DNA of 64,000 nt from JADJYF01 sp050186725 (GTDB lineage Bacteria; Pseudomonadota; Gammaproteobacteria; Ga0077536). The stretch spans positions 51,544 through 115,543 of the forward strand of contig JBFWYG010000009.1 of assembly GCA_050186725.1 (NCBI GenBank), read 5' to 3'. The translations under genes and the position numbers were made by a program. How positions within the stretch are numbered: position 1 is the stretch's first letter; each line of letters opens with the position of its first letter. The notes under the pieces were generated by a model. The model searched no databases, was not told where the DNA came from, and worked only from the letters and a program-made list of their open reading frames with translations. Positions 50,700-59,795 of this stretch are shown here, one piece after another.

Positions 50700-53432
50700 T
50701 CAGGCTGGCGCGCCGCTGCCGCCTATGTCGCGGAAGGTGAGCAGCACGCCCACCACAGCCCCCGTCGCGTCCTCGTAGCGGGTACGCAGGGTGCGCAGGC
50801 GGCGGCAACAGCCGTCGCCGCACAGCACGTCGGTGATGACGTCGGCCATGGGTTCGCCGCTGGCGAGCACGGCGAGATCGCGCGCGCGCCAGTCCGCGGC
50901 GGCCTCGCCCAGCAGGCCGTAGGGGTCCTGCCCGAGGCAGTCCTCGCGCCGCGCGGCCAGGAACTCGGCCGCGGCGCGATTCATGCGCAGCAGGCGGCTG
51001 TCCTGGCCGATCAGCATCAGGCCGACCGGCAGGGCGTCGAGCAGGGCGACTGTCTCCGCCTCGTGGCGCTGGGCCTGGTGCAGATGCAGTTCCAGGGCTT
51101 CCTGCGCCGCGAGTTCGGCGCTGTGATCCTCGCTCACCACGAGCACGCCGACCGTGTGGCCGTCGGCGTCGAAGTGCGGAATCTTGTGATAGCGCAGCCA
51201 GCGCTCGCCGCCGTCCGGTAGCGGCAGGCGCCACAGCTGCCGCAGGCGCGGTCGGCGGCTGCGCATGACGTTCAGGTCTTCCTGCCACATCCGCCCGTCG
51301 GGGTCCGGGTAGAAGCGGTCCGCGGGCTGCCCCTCCATGTCCTCGACGCGCAGGCCGAGCGCCTCGGCAGCGGCGCGATTGACCTTGAGCAGGATGTTCT
51401 CCGTGTCCTTGAAGATGATCGCGGTCGGAATGTGGTCGAGGATGATCTGCATCTCCTCCCTCTGGCGACGCAGCTCGTCCTCCATGCGCTTGCGCTCGGT
51501 GATGTCGTGGGCCATCAGCAGCACGCCGCCGGCGCGCCCGTGGTCGTCCTGCACCGGCACCGTGTCGAGCTGCCAGTAGCGCAGTTCCTCGCTCGCGCCG
51601 CGTGCGCGCAGCGGCGTCGCGGCGCGATGCTGGGCGCGTCCGCTCTGCATCGCCAGGTAGCTGTCGTTCAACCACTCGCTCGCGCTCGCGCCCAGCAGTT
51701 CGCGCAGGCCGCGGCCGACCACCTCGTCTTCATGCCAGCCGAAGTGGCGCTGGGCGGCGCGGTTCACCTGCAGCACGCGGCCCTGGGTGTCCTGCGACAG
51801 GATCACGGCCGGCGAGCTGTCGAGCAGCAGCTGCAATTCGCCGCGCTTGCGCTCCAGCGCGCGCTCGGCGTGGATCTGCGCGGTGATGTCCAGCGACAGC
51901 ACGACGATGCCCGTGACTTCGCCGGCGGCGCCGAGCAGCGGGACCTTTTCGGTGCGCATCCAGTGGGCGCCGTTCGGCAGGTCGAAGTGCTCGATGAGAT
52001 TGGACAGCGGCCGGCGGGTGCGCAGCACCTCGAGATCGTCGGCGTAGTAGCGCTCGGCGGCCTCGGCGCCGTAGACCTCGCTGAGGTGGCGGCCCTGCAG
52101 GTCCCCGGGTTCGCGCCCGAGGAGGGCCGCGCCGAAGGAGTTCATGCGCAGGACGTGATTGTGCGTATCCTTGTAGACGATGCGCGCCGGCAGGTGGTCG
52201 AGGATGAGCTGCAGTTCGTGTCGGCCGCGCTCGAGTTCGGCGGCGAGCGCCTCGGCCTGGCTGGCGCGCCGCTCGAGTTCCTGCTCGTAATGCCGGGTGA
52301 GGGTGATGTCCTCGCCCACCACCATGAGTCGGGTCAGGGCGCCGGTCGCGTCACAGCAGGGCAGGTGGTGAAGGCGCAGCGTGCGCCGTTCGCCGCGCCG
52401 GGTGGTGATCTCGGCCTCGATGTTCGCCAGCGGCTGGCGCGAGCGCAGCACTTCGAGATCGTGCAGGTAGAGTTCGTTGGCGTCCTGCGGCAGCGTCAGG
52501 CCGAGATGACGGCCCTCGATCTCGCCGGTCGGCACGCCCAGCACATCGGCGGCGTGCCGGTTGGCGCGCAGCACCCGGTTGTCGGTGTCCTTGTACAGGG
52601 TCATCACCGGGATGTTGTCGAGGATCAGGCTCTGTTCGTACTCGCGCTGGCGCAGCACGCGCAGCAGTGCCTCGCAGTCCTCCACCTGTTCGCGCAGGCG
52701 ATGCTCGAGCGCCTTCTCGGCGCTGATCTCCACGCCCATGACCAGGCACAGCGGGCCGCTCGCGCCGACCGGCGTGAAGGGCACCTTGTCCATCCGGTGC
52801 CAGCGCGGCGGGCCGCTGCAGGCCATCTGTTCCACCACCCCGGCCAGCGCTTCGCCGGCTTCGAGCACGTGCAGATCCTGCGCGTGCCAGCGCTCGGCCA
52901 CTTCGGGCGGGAACATCTCGTAGCAGTTGTGGCCACGCATCGAGGTGGCATCGCCGGTGAAGTACAGATTGGCGGTGCGGTTGGCGTCGAGCACGTTGTT
53001 CTCGGCGTCCTTCACCACCACGAAAGCCGGCAGCTGATCGAGGATCTGGCGGCGTAGCTCCGCCGCGTCGCGCGCGGCGCCGCGGCTCTCGACGAGATCG
53101 GTCACGTCCTGGGCGCAGGCGGTGAGCACGCCCGCGTCGCCGGCGAGCGCGAGGCGCAGCCAGCGCCAGGCGCCGTCCGCGCGACGCAGACGCACGTCGT
53201 GGGCGGCGGCCGGCGGCGTCGCGGCCCAGGCCGAGCGCAACGCCACCAGGTCCTCCGAATGCACCAAGGTCTGCCAGCCGAGGCCCAGCATCTCGGTCTC
53301 GGTGCGTCCGCACCAGGCGAGGAACGCGCCGTTCACCTGCAGCGCGTGGCCGCTCGGGTCGAACTGCCAGGCCGGCAGGGGCAGACCGTCGAGCGACGCG
53401 GGCGCGACGCGAGCCCGGCGGGCGACCTTCAT
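50700..53432 (-). CDS. seven-PAS-domain sensory protein without output domain
   Basis: 910 residues, soluble, no membrane segment. Seven PAS domains are counted from their N-caps: residue about 15 (LPLPAWQFDPSGH), then ILDQLPAFVVVKDAENNVLDANR-type starts near 130, 270, 400, 530, 655 and 785 (LPAF.. / IPVM.. / LPAR.. / SPAV.. / IPTA.. / LPVG..). Each ends in a GxxxxxxDIT-like cap. No histidine kinase, GGDEF, EAL or HTH domain follows: the last PAS runs to the C-terminus. It lies 16 bases downstream of a diguanylate cyclase and is probably its sensory partner. Confidence 0.88.
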   Translation of the reverse strand: MKVARRARVAPASLDGLPLPAWQFDPSGHALQVNGAFLAWCGRTETEMLGLGWQTLVHSEDLVALRSAWAATPPAAAHDVRLRRADGAWRWLRLALAGDAGVLTACAQDVTDLVESRGAARDAAELRRQILDQLPAFVVVKDAENNVLDANRTANLYFTGDATSMRGHNCYEMFPPEVAERWHAQDLHVLEAGEALAGVVEQMACSGPPRWHRMDKVPFTPVGASGPLCLVMGVEISAEKALEHRLREQVEDCEALLRVLRQREYEQSLILDNIPVMTLYKDTDNRVLRANRHAADVLGVPTGEIEGRHLGLTLPQDANELYLHDLEVLRSRQPLANIEAEITTRRGERRTLRLHHLPCCDATGALTRLMVVGEDITLTRHYEQELERRASQAEALAAELERGRHELQLILDHLPARIVYKDTHNHVLRMNSFGAALLGREPGDLQGRHLSEVYGAEAAERYYADDLEVLRTRRPLSNLIEHFDLPNGAHWMRTEKVPLLGAAGEVTGIVVLSLDITAQIHAERALERKRGELQLLLDSSPAVILSQDTQGRVLQVNRAAQRHFGWHEDEVVGRGLRELLGASASEWLNDSYLAMQSGRAQHRAATPLRARGASEELRYWQLDTVPVQDDHGRAGGVLLMAHDITERKRMEDELRRQREEMQIILDHIPTAIIFKDTENILLKVNRAAAEALGLRVEDMEGQPADRFYPDPDGRMWQEDLNVMRSRRPRLRQLWRLPLPDGGERWLRYHKIPHFDADGHTVGVLVVSEDHSAELAAQEALELHLHQAQRHEAETVALLDALPVGLMLIGQDSRLLRMNRAAAEFLAARREDCLGQDPYGLLGEAAADWRARDLAVLASGEPMADVITDVLCGDGCCRRLRTLRTRYEDATGAVVGVLLTFRDIGGSGAPA

Positions 53433-53448
53433 CGCGGGCGGCTCTCGC

Positions 53449-54996
53449 TCACGCCGCGACTTCGCAGCGATTGCGGCCGTTGTTCTTCGCCGCGTAGAGG
53501 CAGTTGTCGGCGCGCTCGAAGATCTGCTGCGACGTCTCGCCCGCGCGCAGTTCGGCGATGCCGCAGGAGATCGTCACCGCCACCGGCGCGTCCTTGTACT
53601 TGAAGCGGCAGGCCTCGATGTGCCGGCGCAGACCGTCGGCCAGGCGCAGGGCGCCGGCGCGCGCGGTGTCCGGCAGGATCAGCACGAATTCCTCGCCGCC
53701 GTAGCGGCCGAAGAAGTCCTGCTGGCGGATCTGGCTGGCGAGTTCGCGCGCCAGGTACTTGAGCACGCGATCGCCTGCCTGGTGACCCCAGCTGTCGTTG
53801 ATGGTCTTGAAGCGGTCCAGATCCAGCACGATCAGCGACAGCGGCGCCGCGCCGCGCTGGCTGCGCGCGAGCTCGGTGGCCATGCGCTCGTTGAACGCCA
53901 GGCGATTGGGCAGGCCGGTCAGGGCATCGCGCAGCGCCTGGTCCTGGGCTTCGCTGAGTTCCTTGCGCAGCCTGTCGGTTTCGCGGTGCATCTCCTCGAT
54001 CTTGCGGCTGAGCGCCACGTGCTGCTCGTCGACCCGCGAACTGCGCGCGCTCTCGGTCTGCATGAACGCCGTCAGGCTGCCGTCAATGAGGCCGATGTGA
54101 CGCTGGATGTCCTGCTTCAGCTGATCGATGTCGTCGGCCCGGTCCACCCGTCCGCGCATGGTGTCGAGGCTCGACTTGACGGTGGAGGAGAGCTGGTCGC
54201 GCGCCGCGTCGGCGACGTTGCGTTCGCTCTTCTCCAGGTCGACGAAGCCGGACACCTCGCCCAGCCGCGACTTGATCACCAGCAGGAAGGTATTCAGTCC
54301 CGCCACCTCGGTGTGCAGACCGGCGATGTAGTCGACGACGAAATCCGCCAGGGTCTTGGCGATGGCGCGCACGCTGGCCACGTCCTGGGCCTGCTGCAGC
54401 TGCGGCGTGATCATGCCGAGGCGCGCTTGCGCCGCGGGCGGCAGCGAGAGGTGGTCGATCAGCGCCTGCAGCGCGTCGCGCGCGGCGAGCGTGCGATCCT
54501 CGCCGTGCTCGCCGAGGATCACAGACAGCTGTTCGGCGATGGTGCCGAGCAGCGCGGCGTCCACTTCTTCGACTTCCGCCGCGCGCTGACGAAGCTCGGC
54601 GATGGTGGGCTGCAGGCGCGTCGGGACGCTGAGCCGCGCCAGGAGCTCGCGCAGCGGCGCGACCGGGTTCTGCGCCGGCGGCACCGCGGCCGGCAAGGAA
54701 GGGGCCGCGGAGGCGGTCGGCCTGTTCGCGGTCTCCATGCGTTCGAGGGTCGCGACCAGGCTGCGCAGGCGCGCCTGCTGGGCGTCGTCCGCGAGCTTGT
54801 CGCTGCGCTTCAGCCGTTCGAGGTCCTCGTCGAAGCTCGGGTTGGCGCCGCCGAAGCGTTCCAGCACGGCCAGCAGGTCGCGACTCAGGCGGCCGATCTT
54901 CTCGGCGCGCGCGCGCTCGTGTTCGTCGAGCTCGTTCAGCGCCTTGAAGTACTTGTCCTTCCAGTCGTCCGACCGGGCTTTTTCTGCTGTCGCCAT
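53449..54996 (-). CDS. soluble diguanylate cyclase (GGDEF) with helical N-terminal domain
   Basis: 515 residues from the ATG at 54996. The N-terminal about 345 residues are helical and coiled-coil-rich (LRQRAAEVEEVDAALLGTIAEQ and REKAAELxL-like heptads), with no membrane segment or obvious ligand domain. The C-terminal GGDEF domain (about 350-515) has DALTGLPNR, LDLDRFKTINDSWGHQAGD and an intact active-site RYGGEEFVLILP. An RxxD inhibition site is not evident at the usual place. It makes c-di-GMP. Followed after 16 bases by the seven-PAS gene, its likely signal input. Confidence 0.92.
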   Translation of the reverse strand: MATAEKARSDDWKDKYFKALNELDEHERARAEKIGRLSRDLLAVLERFGGANPSFDEDLERLKRSDKLADDAQQARLRSLVATLERMETANRPTASAAPSLPAAVPPAQNPVAPLRELLARLSVPTRLQPTIAELRQRAAEVEEVDAALLGTIAEQLSVILGEHGEDRTLAARDALQALIDHLSLPPAAQARLGMITPQLQQAQDVASVRAIAKTLADFVVDYIAGLHTEVAGLNTFLLVIKSRLGEVSGFVDLEKSERNVADAARDQLSSTVKSSLDTMRGRVDRADDIDQLKQDIQRHIGLIDGSLTAFMQTESARSSRVDEQHVALSRKIEEMHRETDRLRKELSEAQDQALRDALTGLPNRLAFNERMATELARSQRGAAPLSLIVLDLDRFKTINDSWGHQAGDRVLKYLARELASQIRQQDFFGRYGGEEFVLILPDTARAGALRLADGLRRHIEACRFKYKDAPVAVTISCGIAELRAGETSQQIFERADNCLYAAKNNGRNRCEVAA

Positions 54997-55103
54997 ATGG
55001 CAAGCCTTATCGGCCGCGGCGCGAGGCGGCTTTAAAGCCAGGATTGACAGTGCCGGCGCAGCTTCACTAGCCTCGATCGCTCCGTCACGGTCGGGACATT
55101 TCC

Positions 55104-55988
55104 ATGCGCATCGCCACCTATCGCAGCCTGCACCGTATCGAGGTCGGCGTACTGTCCCAGGACGGGTCGGGCATCACGCCCTTCGACCTGCCGCCGGCGC
55201 GCGCCGAGAAGGGGCTCTTGGCGCTGCTCGAGGCCGACCAGGCGTTGCTGCCCCTGAAGCGCGTCGATCGGCCGCACCGGGTGGACATGGTGGAACTGCT
55301 CGCGCCGCTGCCACGGCCGCGGCGCAACGTGCTGTGCATCGGCAAGAACTACCACGAGCACGTGCACGAGATTGCGCGCGCCGGTTTCGACACCACCGGT
55401 GGCGGCTCGGCGGCGCCGGAGGCGCCCATCGTGTTCTCCAAGTTCCCGGAGTGCGTCATCGGTCCCGGTGCGCCCATCCTCCACGACCGGCGCGTGACCA
55501 GCCAACTCGACTACGAGGCGGAGCTCGCGGTGATCATCGGTCGCCGCGGTCGCGCCATCGCGCCGGCCGACGCCATGGACCACGTGTGGGGCTACACCAT
55601 CATCAACGACGTCACCGCGCGCGACGTGCAGAAGGCGCACAAGCAGTGGCTGCTAGGCAAGTCCCAGGACAGCTTCTGTCCCATGGGGCCGTTCGCCGTC
55701 ACGCGCGACGAACTCGACCTGGCCGATACGCCCATCCGCCTGTGGGTCAACGATGAACTCCGCCAGGACGGCAACACCAGCATGATGATCTTCTCGGTGC
55801 CGGAGCTGATCGCGACCATCTCCGCCGGCATCACCCTGTATCCCGGCGACGTCATCGCCACCGGCACGCCGGCCGGGGTTGGCGCCGGCTTCGATCCGCC
55901 GCGCTTTCTCCTGCCGGGCGATCGAGTGCGCATCGAGATCCCGCCCATCGGCACGCTAGACAACCCCGTGGAGGCGTGGCGCCGTTGA
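55104..55988 (+). CDS. fumarylacetoacetate hydrolase (FAH) family protein
   Basis: 294 residues. The C-terminal FAH domain is complete: VLCIGKNYHEHVHE, APIVFSKFP, LDYEAELAVIIGRRGRAI with the metal-binding Glu/Glu, YTIINDVTARDVQ, GKSQDSFCPMGPF and DVIATGTPAGVG. Members hydrolyse or decarboxylate 2,4-dioxo acids from aromatic meta-cleavage, or act as acylpyruvases/oxaloacetate decarboxylases. No aromatic pathway is next to it. It overlaps the start of the glycosyltransferase. Confidence 0.9.
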   Translation: MRIATYRSLHRIEVGVLSQDGSGITPFDLPPARAEKGLLALLEADQALLPLKRVDRPHRVDMVELLAPLPRPRRNVLCIGKNYHEHVHEIARAGFDTTGGGSAAPEAPIVFSKFPECVIGPGAPILHDRRVTSQLDYEAELAVIIGRRGRAIAPADAMDHVWGYTIINDVTARDVQKAHKQWLLGKSQDSFCPMGPFAVTRDELDLADTPIRLWVNDELRQDGNTSMMIFSVPELIATISAGITLYPGDVIATGTPAGVGAGFDPPRFLLPGDRVRIEIPPIGTLDNPVEAWRR

Positions 55989-57622
55989 GGCCGCGCGCCG
56001 CGCGGCGCGCGCCGCTATGGCTCGCGCTGGCAGCGTTGCTCCTGCTGCTGCGTCTGCCGAGCCTCGGCTGGGGACTGCCCAACGCGCTGCATCCCGACTA
56101 CAGCTACCATCCGGACGAGGCGTTCTTCTCGCGCTGGGCCGATGATTTCGTCGCCGGTGAACGCTTTCGCAAGCTGTTCATGTACGGCGGCACGGCATTC
56201 TTCTCCGCCGTGGCCGCCACCAATCGCCTGGGCGCCCTTGTCGATCCGCAGGCGGCGCAGCCGCTGGCGGCGCGCATCCACGCCGGGCGCGTGGCCAATC
56301 TGCTGGTGGCGCTCGCCACGCTGCTCGCCATTGCTGGCGCGGCGCGCTGCCTGTACGGCGACGGCACCGCGCTGTTGGCCGGCCTGATGTGGACCTTGAG
56401 TCTGGGGCCCTTGGCGCTCGGTCAGTGGCTGCGTCCGGATGGCTTGTTCAGCCTGATGTTCGCATCGCACCTGTGGGCGTTGGCGCGCGTGGCGCGCGAC
56501 GGTCCGCGCGGCGGTCGGCTCGTGCTGCTGGGACTGTTGCTCGGCATGGCGGCGGCCGTGCGTTTCCCCGGGGCGGTGTGGGCGCTCGGCTGGTGGCCGG
56601 CCCTGCGGCTGCATGCCTCGGCCGGGGACCACGGCTGGTGGGCGCGACGACTGGCGCTGGGGGCGGGCTGCGCGCTGCTGGGCTTCGTTCTGTTGAGTCC
56701 CTCGCTGGTGACGGAGTTCGCGCAGGTGTGGGACGGCGTGCGCGCGCAGTACGCGCAGCAACGCGGGGCCTTCGCGGGCAACGTCGGCTGGGGGCCGAGC
56801 GCCTGGCAATACGCGGTCCCCGGACTGGCGCTGGCCACCAGCTTCGCACTCTATCCCTGCGTACTGGCGGGACTCGGCCATGCACTCGGGCAGCGGCAGT
56901 GGCCGGAGCGCTTGGTCCTGCTCACCTGCCTGCCCTATGCCGCGCTGCTGGCGCTTTCCACCTGGGCGATGGTGGCCTATCTCCTGCCGCTGGTGCCGGC
57001 CTTGGTCATCCTGGCAGCGCGCGGCGTGACGCGTGCCGCGGCGGGGAGGTGGCGTCCTCTGGTGACGATCGGGTTCGGCGGCTGCTGCGCGGCGGCGTTG
57101 CTGCTGCTGCTCGCCTACGTGCGCGCGGTGCCGGCGCTGGACCCGCGCGACGCCTGCCTGCGCTGGCTGGGTACCCATCTGCAGGCCGGCACCGAGGTGG
57201 CGTTGTTCCAACGCTACGCCGGCGACGTGTTCTGGCAACCGCCCGCTGGGGGCGGACTGCACTGGCGCGCGTGCCCGATGCCGACCTGTGACGTCACCGC
57301 CTATCTGGCCCGCCGGCCGCGGGTCGTGGTGGTCGAACGGGGATTCCTCGCGCCGCTGTCGTCGCGCGCCGATCCGCGCGCCGCGGCGGCCTACGAGGCG
57401 CTGCGCCGGTGGCACGCCGCGCCCGAGGGCTACCGTCGAGTCGCGAGCTTCGGCCGGGCGCTCACGCTCGGGCCGTGGGACCTGAGCGCGTGGCCCGCGT
57501 TCGGCGAACTGCGCGGCCCGCTGCCGCAGTTGGACGTGCTGCTGCGCGACCGTGAAAAAGGGGACATTCCTATTTTCCGCGCTGAGGCACCGAGTGACAG
57601 CACGGCGCGGCAAGGAAAATAG
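55976..57622 (+). CDS. polytopic GT-C-type glycosyltransferase, C-terminus supplied by a REP-like repeat
   Basis: 548 residues with about ten membrane segments. A GGAGG box lies 1 base before the GTG at 55976 but ten before a TTG at 55985, so the true start is probably one of these. The first loop NALHPDYSYHPDEAFFSRW carries the acidic pair expected in the PMT/GT39-like family. The soluble end (residues about 390-548) is periplasmic. The last codons (DREKGDIPIFRAEAPSDS... ending in TAG) lie inside an inverted repeat, so the gene's natural end may have been replaced. A lipid-linked sugar donor is likely; the acceptor is unknown. Confidence 0.8.
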   Translation: MAPLRPRAARRAPLWLALAALLLLLRLPSLGWGLPNALHPDYSYHPDEAFFSRWADDFVAGERFRKLFMYGGTAFFSAVAATNRLGALVDPQAAQPLAARIHAGRVANLLVALATLLAIAGAARCLYGDGTALLAGLMWTLSLGPLALGQWLRPDGLFSLMFASHLWALARVARDGPRGGRLVLLGLLLGMAAAVRFPGAVWALGWWPALRLHASAGDHGWWARRLALGAGCALLGFVLLSPSLVTEFAQVWDGVRAQYAQQRGAFAGNVGWGPSAWQYAVPGLALATSFALYPCVLAGLGHALGQRQWPERLVLLTCLPYAALLALSTWAMVAYLLPLVPALVILAARGVTRAAAGRWRPLVTIGFGGCCAAALLLLLAYVRAVPALDPRDACLRWLGTHLQAGTEVALFQRYAGDVFWQPPAGGGLHWRACPMPTCDVTAYLARRPRVVVVERGFLAPLSSRADPRAAAAYEALRRWHAAPEGYRRVASFGRALTLGPWDLSAWPAFGELRGPLPQLDVLLRDREKGDIPIFRAEAPSDSTARQGK

Positions 57623-57642
57623 GAATGTCCTCCTTTCTCACG
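57551..57642. repeat. long REP-like inverted repeat (28-base arms)
   Basis: The left arm (57551-57578) and right arm (57614-57642) are inverted copies with one mismatch and one single-base insertion, built on GGACATTCCTATTTTCC. A 35-base loop separates them. This motif resembles elements mobilised by REP-associated tyrosine transposases in gammaproteobacteria; none is in the window. It also ends the glycosyltransferase gene (TAG at 57620) and could act as a bidirectional transcription terminator with the convergent VWA gene. Confidence 0.8.
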
Positions 57643-57650
57643 CCGCGGCG

Positions 57651-59786
57651 TCAGGTGGTTAGGCGTCGGTAGATGTCCGCCACCTTCATCGGCAGCTTCT
57701 GCACTTCGTCGATCACGGCGTAGTTGGCCGGGCCGTACATGTGCGGCAGGTACTCCTGCGCCTCGTTGTCGATGGTGATGCAGAAGGAATGGATGCCGCC
57801 CTGGCGGCTTTCCAGCAACGCGTGGCGAGTATCTTCGATGCCGTACTTGCCCTTGTAGCCGCCGTAGTCCTCGGGGCGGCCGTCGGACAGGGTGATGAGC
57901 AGCTTGGTGCGGGCGTGGGTCAGGTGCAGCAGGTGCCCGAGGTGGCGGATGGCGACACCCATGCGGGTGTAGGCCTTGGGGCGGATGCCGCTGATGCGCT
58001 GCTTGACCTCGATGCTGTAGGACTCGTCGAACTCCTTGATCTTGTACACCTCGCAGCGCTTGTTGGTGCGACCGGAGAAGCCGTAGATGGCGTAGCGGTC
58101 GCCCAGCAGTTCCAGCGCCTCGCACAAGAGCACCAGCGACTCGCGCTCGGCGTCGTTCACCCAGCCGAGCGTCGAGCCGCTCATGTCGACCATGAACATC
58201 ACCGCGATGTTGCGTTCCTGGTTGCGGTAGCGGGTGTAGAGGTACTCGCTCATCTCGACGCCACGCACCTTGTCGGCCCAGGCCTCGATCAGCGCGTCGA
58301 GATCGATGTCATCGCCGTCGGACTGACGGCGCTGCAGGCGTGATTCGCCGAGCACCGCCTCGAAGCTCTTCTTGATCGACTTCATCAGCGCGCGGTGCTT
58401 GTCCAGCGTATCGGTGACGAAGCGCTCGTCGCCCGGCGGCACCGACAGTTCGCGCAGCGTGCAGAAGTTCTCGCGGAAGCGATTGCGCACGCAGTCCCAC
58501 TCGCGATACAGGAAGGTGCCCTGGGCCGAGAGGTCGGCGTCGCTGTCGCCGTCGTTGTCACCGGCCTGCGGCTGCAGGTCGTCCTCGTATTCGCCGAGGT
58601 CCATGCGCTCCATGTGTTCGTCGGGGATCTCGCCGAAGTCCTGCATGATGGAACCGACCAGGTCCTTCATGTGCTCAGGCAGCTGCTGCAGCTTGCCGTC
58701 GATGCTGACCTTGACCGACAGCCCGCTCTCGTTGCCGTCGTCGCCGTCCTGCATCTGGACTTCCATCGACTGCTCGGCCTCGCCACTGCCGCCGTCCTCG
58801 CCCTGGTTCTCGTTGCGCATGTCCTCCATGGCGCGCTGGAAGGCGGCCTTCTCGCGATCGATGCGCGACAGCATGGTCTGGCTGACCTTGGCCGCGAACA
58901 TCTCGCCCTGGTAGCGCTTGAGCGGCGGCAGGGGTGTGCCGAGGAAGTCGCCGACCAGGGCCAGCGAGTCATCGGCCGTGGCGCCAGGGCGGGTCAGCTC
59001 CAGCGCCGCCTCGCGCCAGTGGTCCCACATCCGCCCTTCGTCGTCGTCGTGCACGCCAAAGGCCGCCATCTCGCGCGCCACGCCGGGCAGGTCGCGCGCC
59101 AGGCAGGCATCGAGGCGCAGGCATTCGAGGCGATTGAAGATCGGCAGCACGCGATCGGTGTCGAACTGGCGTATGAGCTTTTCCAGCACCTGGAAGCGCC
59201 AGGTGCCGTACCAGGTCTGCGCCCACAGGTGCACGGCGGTCAGCTTGTAGAGCGTGAAGTTCTGCTCCGGATCGGGAAACTCGTCCACCGCCTCGGGCAG
59301 GTAGAGCGACTCGGTGTCGGTGAAGGTCTCTTCGTCCGTCACGATGCGCAGTTCGCGTCCGCCGAGGCCACGCACGAAGTGCCGCAGGAACACGCTCGCC
59401 TGGTCGAAGGCGCACTGCGCGCGGCGACTCGCATAGGCGGCGGCGAAGGTGTCGATGTCCTCCAGCGCATCGATGGCGTAGCCCAGGCCCCGGTGGTCGA
59501 AGGTCTGGATGGCGTTGTCCATCCATTCCGCCACGCCGTCGGGGCCGAGTTCGGTGAAGGCGGTGGGCGCCTTGGCGATGAACTGCGCGGCGAGTTCGTG
59601 ATTGGAGCGCGCGATGAGTTCCGCGCCCTGGTAGACCTGATCCTGCTCGTAGCGCTCGAGCGCCGCGATGCGGGTGATCAGGTCTTCCAGGTTCGGAAGG
59701 CGCGCAAGCGCCCCGCCGGTGAATTTCTCCAGATCCTTCTGGATGCGCAGGCGGTTGAGAAAGTTCTGCCGGGATTCCTCGCTCAT
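57651..59786 (-). CDS. VWA-domain protein of the NorD/CbbO type
   Basis: 711 residues. The C-terminal von Willebrand A domain (about 510-700) has an intact MIDAS: VDMSGSTLG, a later Thr in ARTKLLITLSDGRPEDYGG. The N-terminal half is helical and the middle (about 325-430) is acidic, with SGLSVKVSIDGKLQQLPEH. NorD and CbbO act with their MoxR AAA partner to activate metalloenzymes such as nitric-oxide reductase or Rubisco. Neither target is in this window. The start is the ATG at 59786, 9 bases after the AAA gene. Confidence 0.9.
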   Translation of the reverse strand: MSEESRQNFLNRLRIQKDLEKFTGGALARLPNLEDLITRIAALERYEQDQVYQGAELIARSNHELAAQFIAKAPTAFTELGPDGVAEWMDNAIQTFDHRGLGYAIDALEDIDTFAAAYASRRAQCAFDQASVFLRHFVRGLGGRELRIVTDEETFTDTESLYLPEAVDEFPDPEQNFTLYKLTAVHLWAQTWYGTWRFQVLEKLIRQFDTDRVLPIFNRLECLRLDACLARDLPGVAREMAAFGVHDDDEGRMWDHWREAALELTRPGATADDSLALVGDFLGTPLPPLKRYQGEMFAAKVSQTMLSRIDREKAAFQRAMEDMRNENQGEDGGSGEAEQSMEVQMQDGDDGNESGLSVKVSIDGKLQQLPEHMKDLVGSIMQDFGEIPDEHMERMDLGEYEDDLQPQAGDNDGDSDADLSAQGTFLYREWDCVRNRFRENFCTLRELSVPPGDERFVTDTLDKHRALMKSIKKSFEAVLGESRLQRRQSDGDDIDLDALIEAWADKVRGVEMSEYLYTRYRNQERNIAVMFMVDMSGSTLGWVNDAERESLVLLCEALELLGDRYAIYGFSGRTNKRCEVYKIKEFDESYSIEVKQRISGIRPKAYTRMGVAIRHLGHLLHLTHARTKLLITLSDGRPEDYGGYKGKYGIEDTRHALLESRQGGIHSFCITIDNEAQEYLPHMYGPANYAVIDEVQKLPMKVADIYRRLTT

Positions 59787-59795
59787 GACGAGCGG

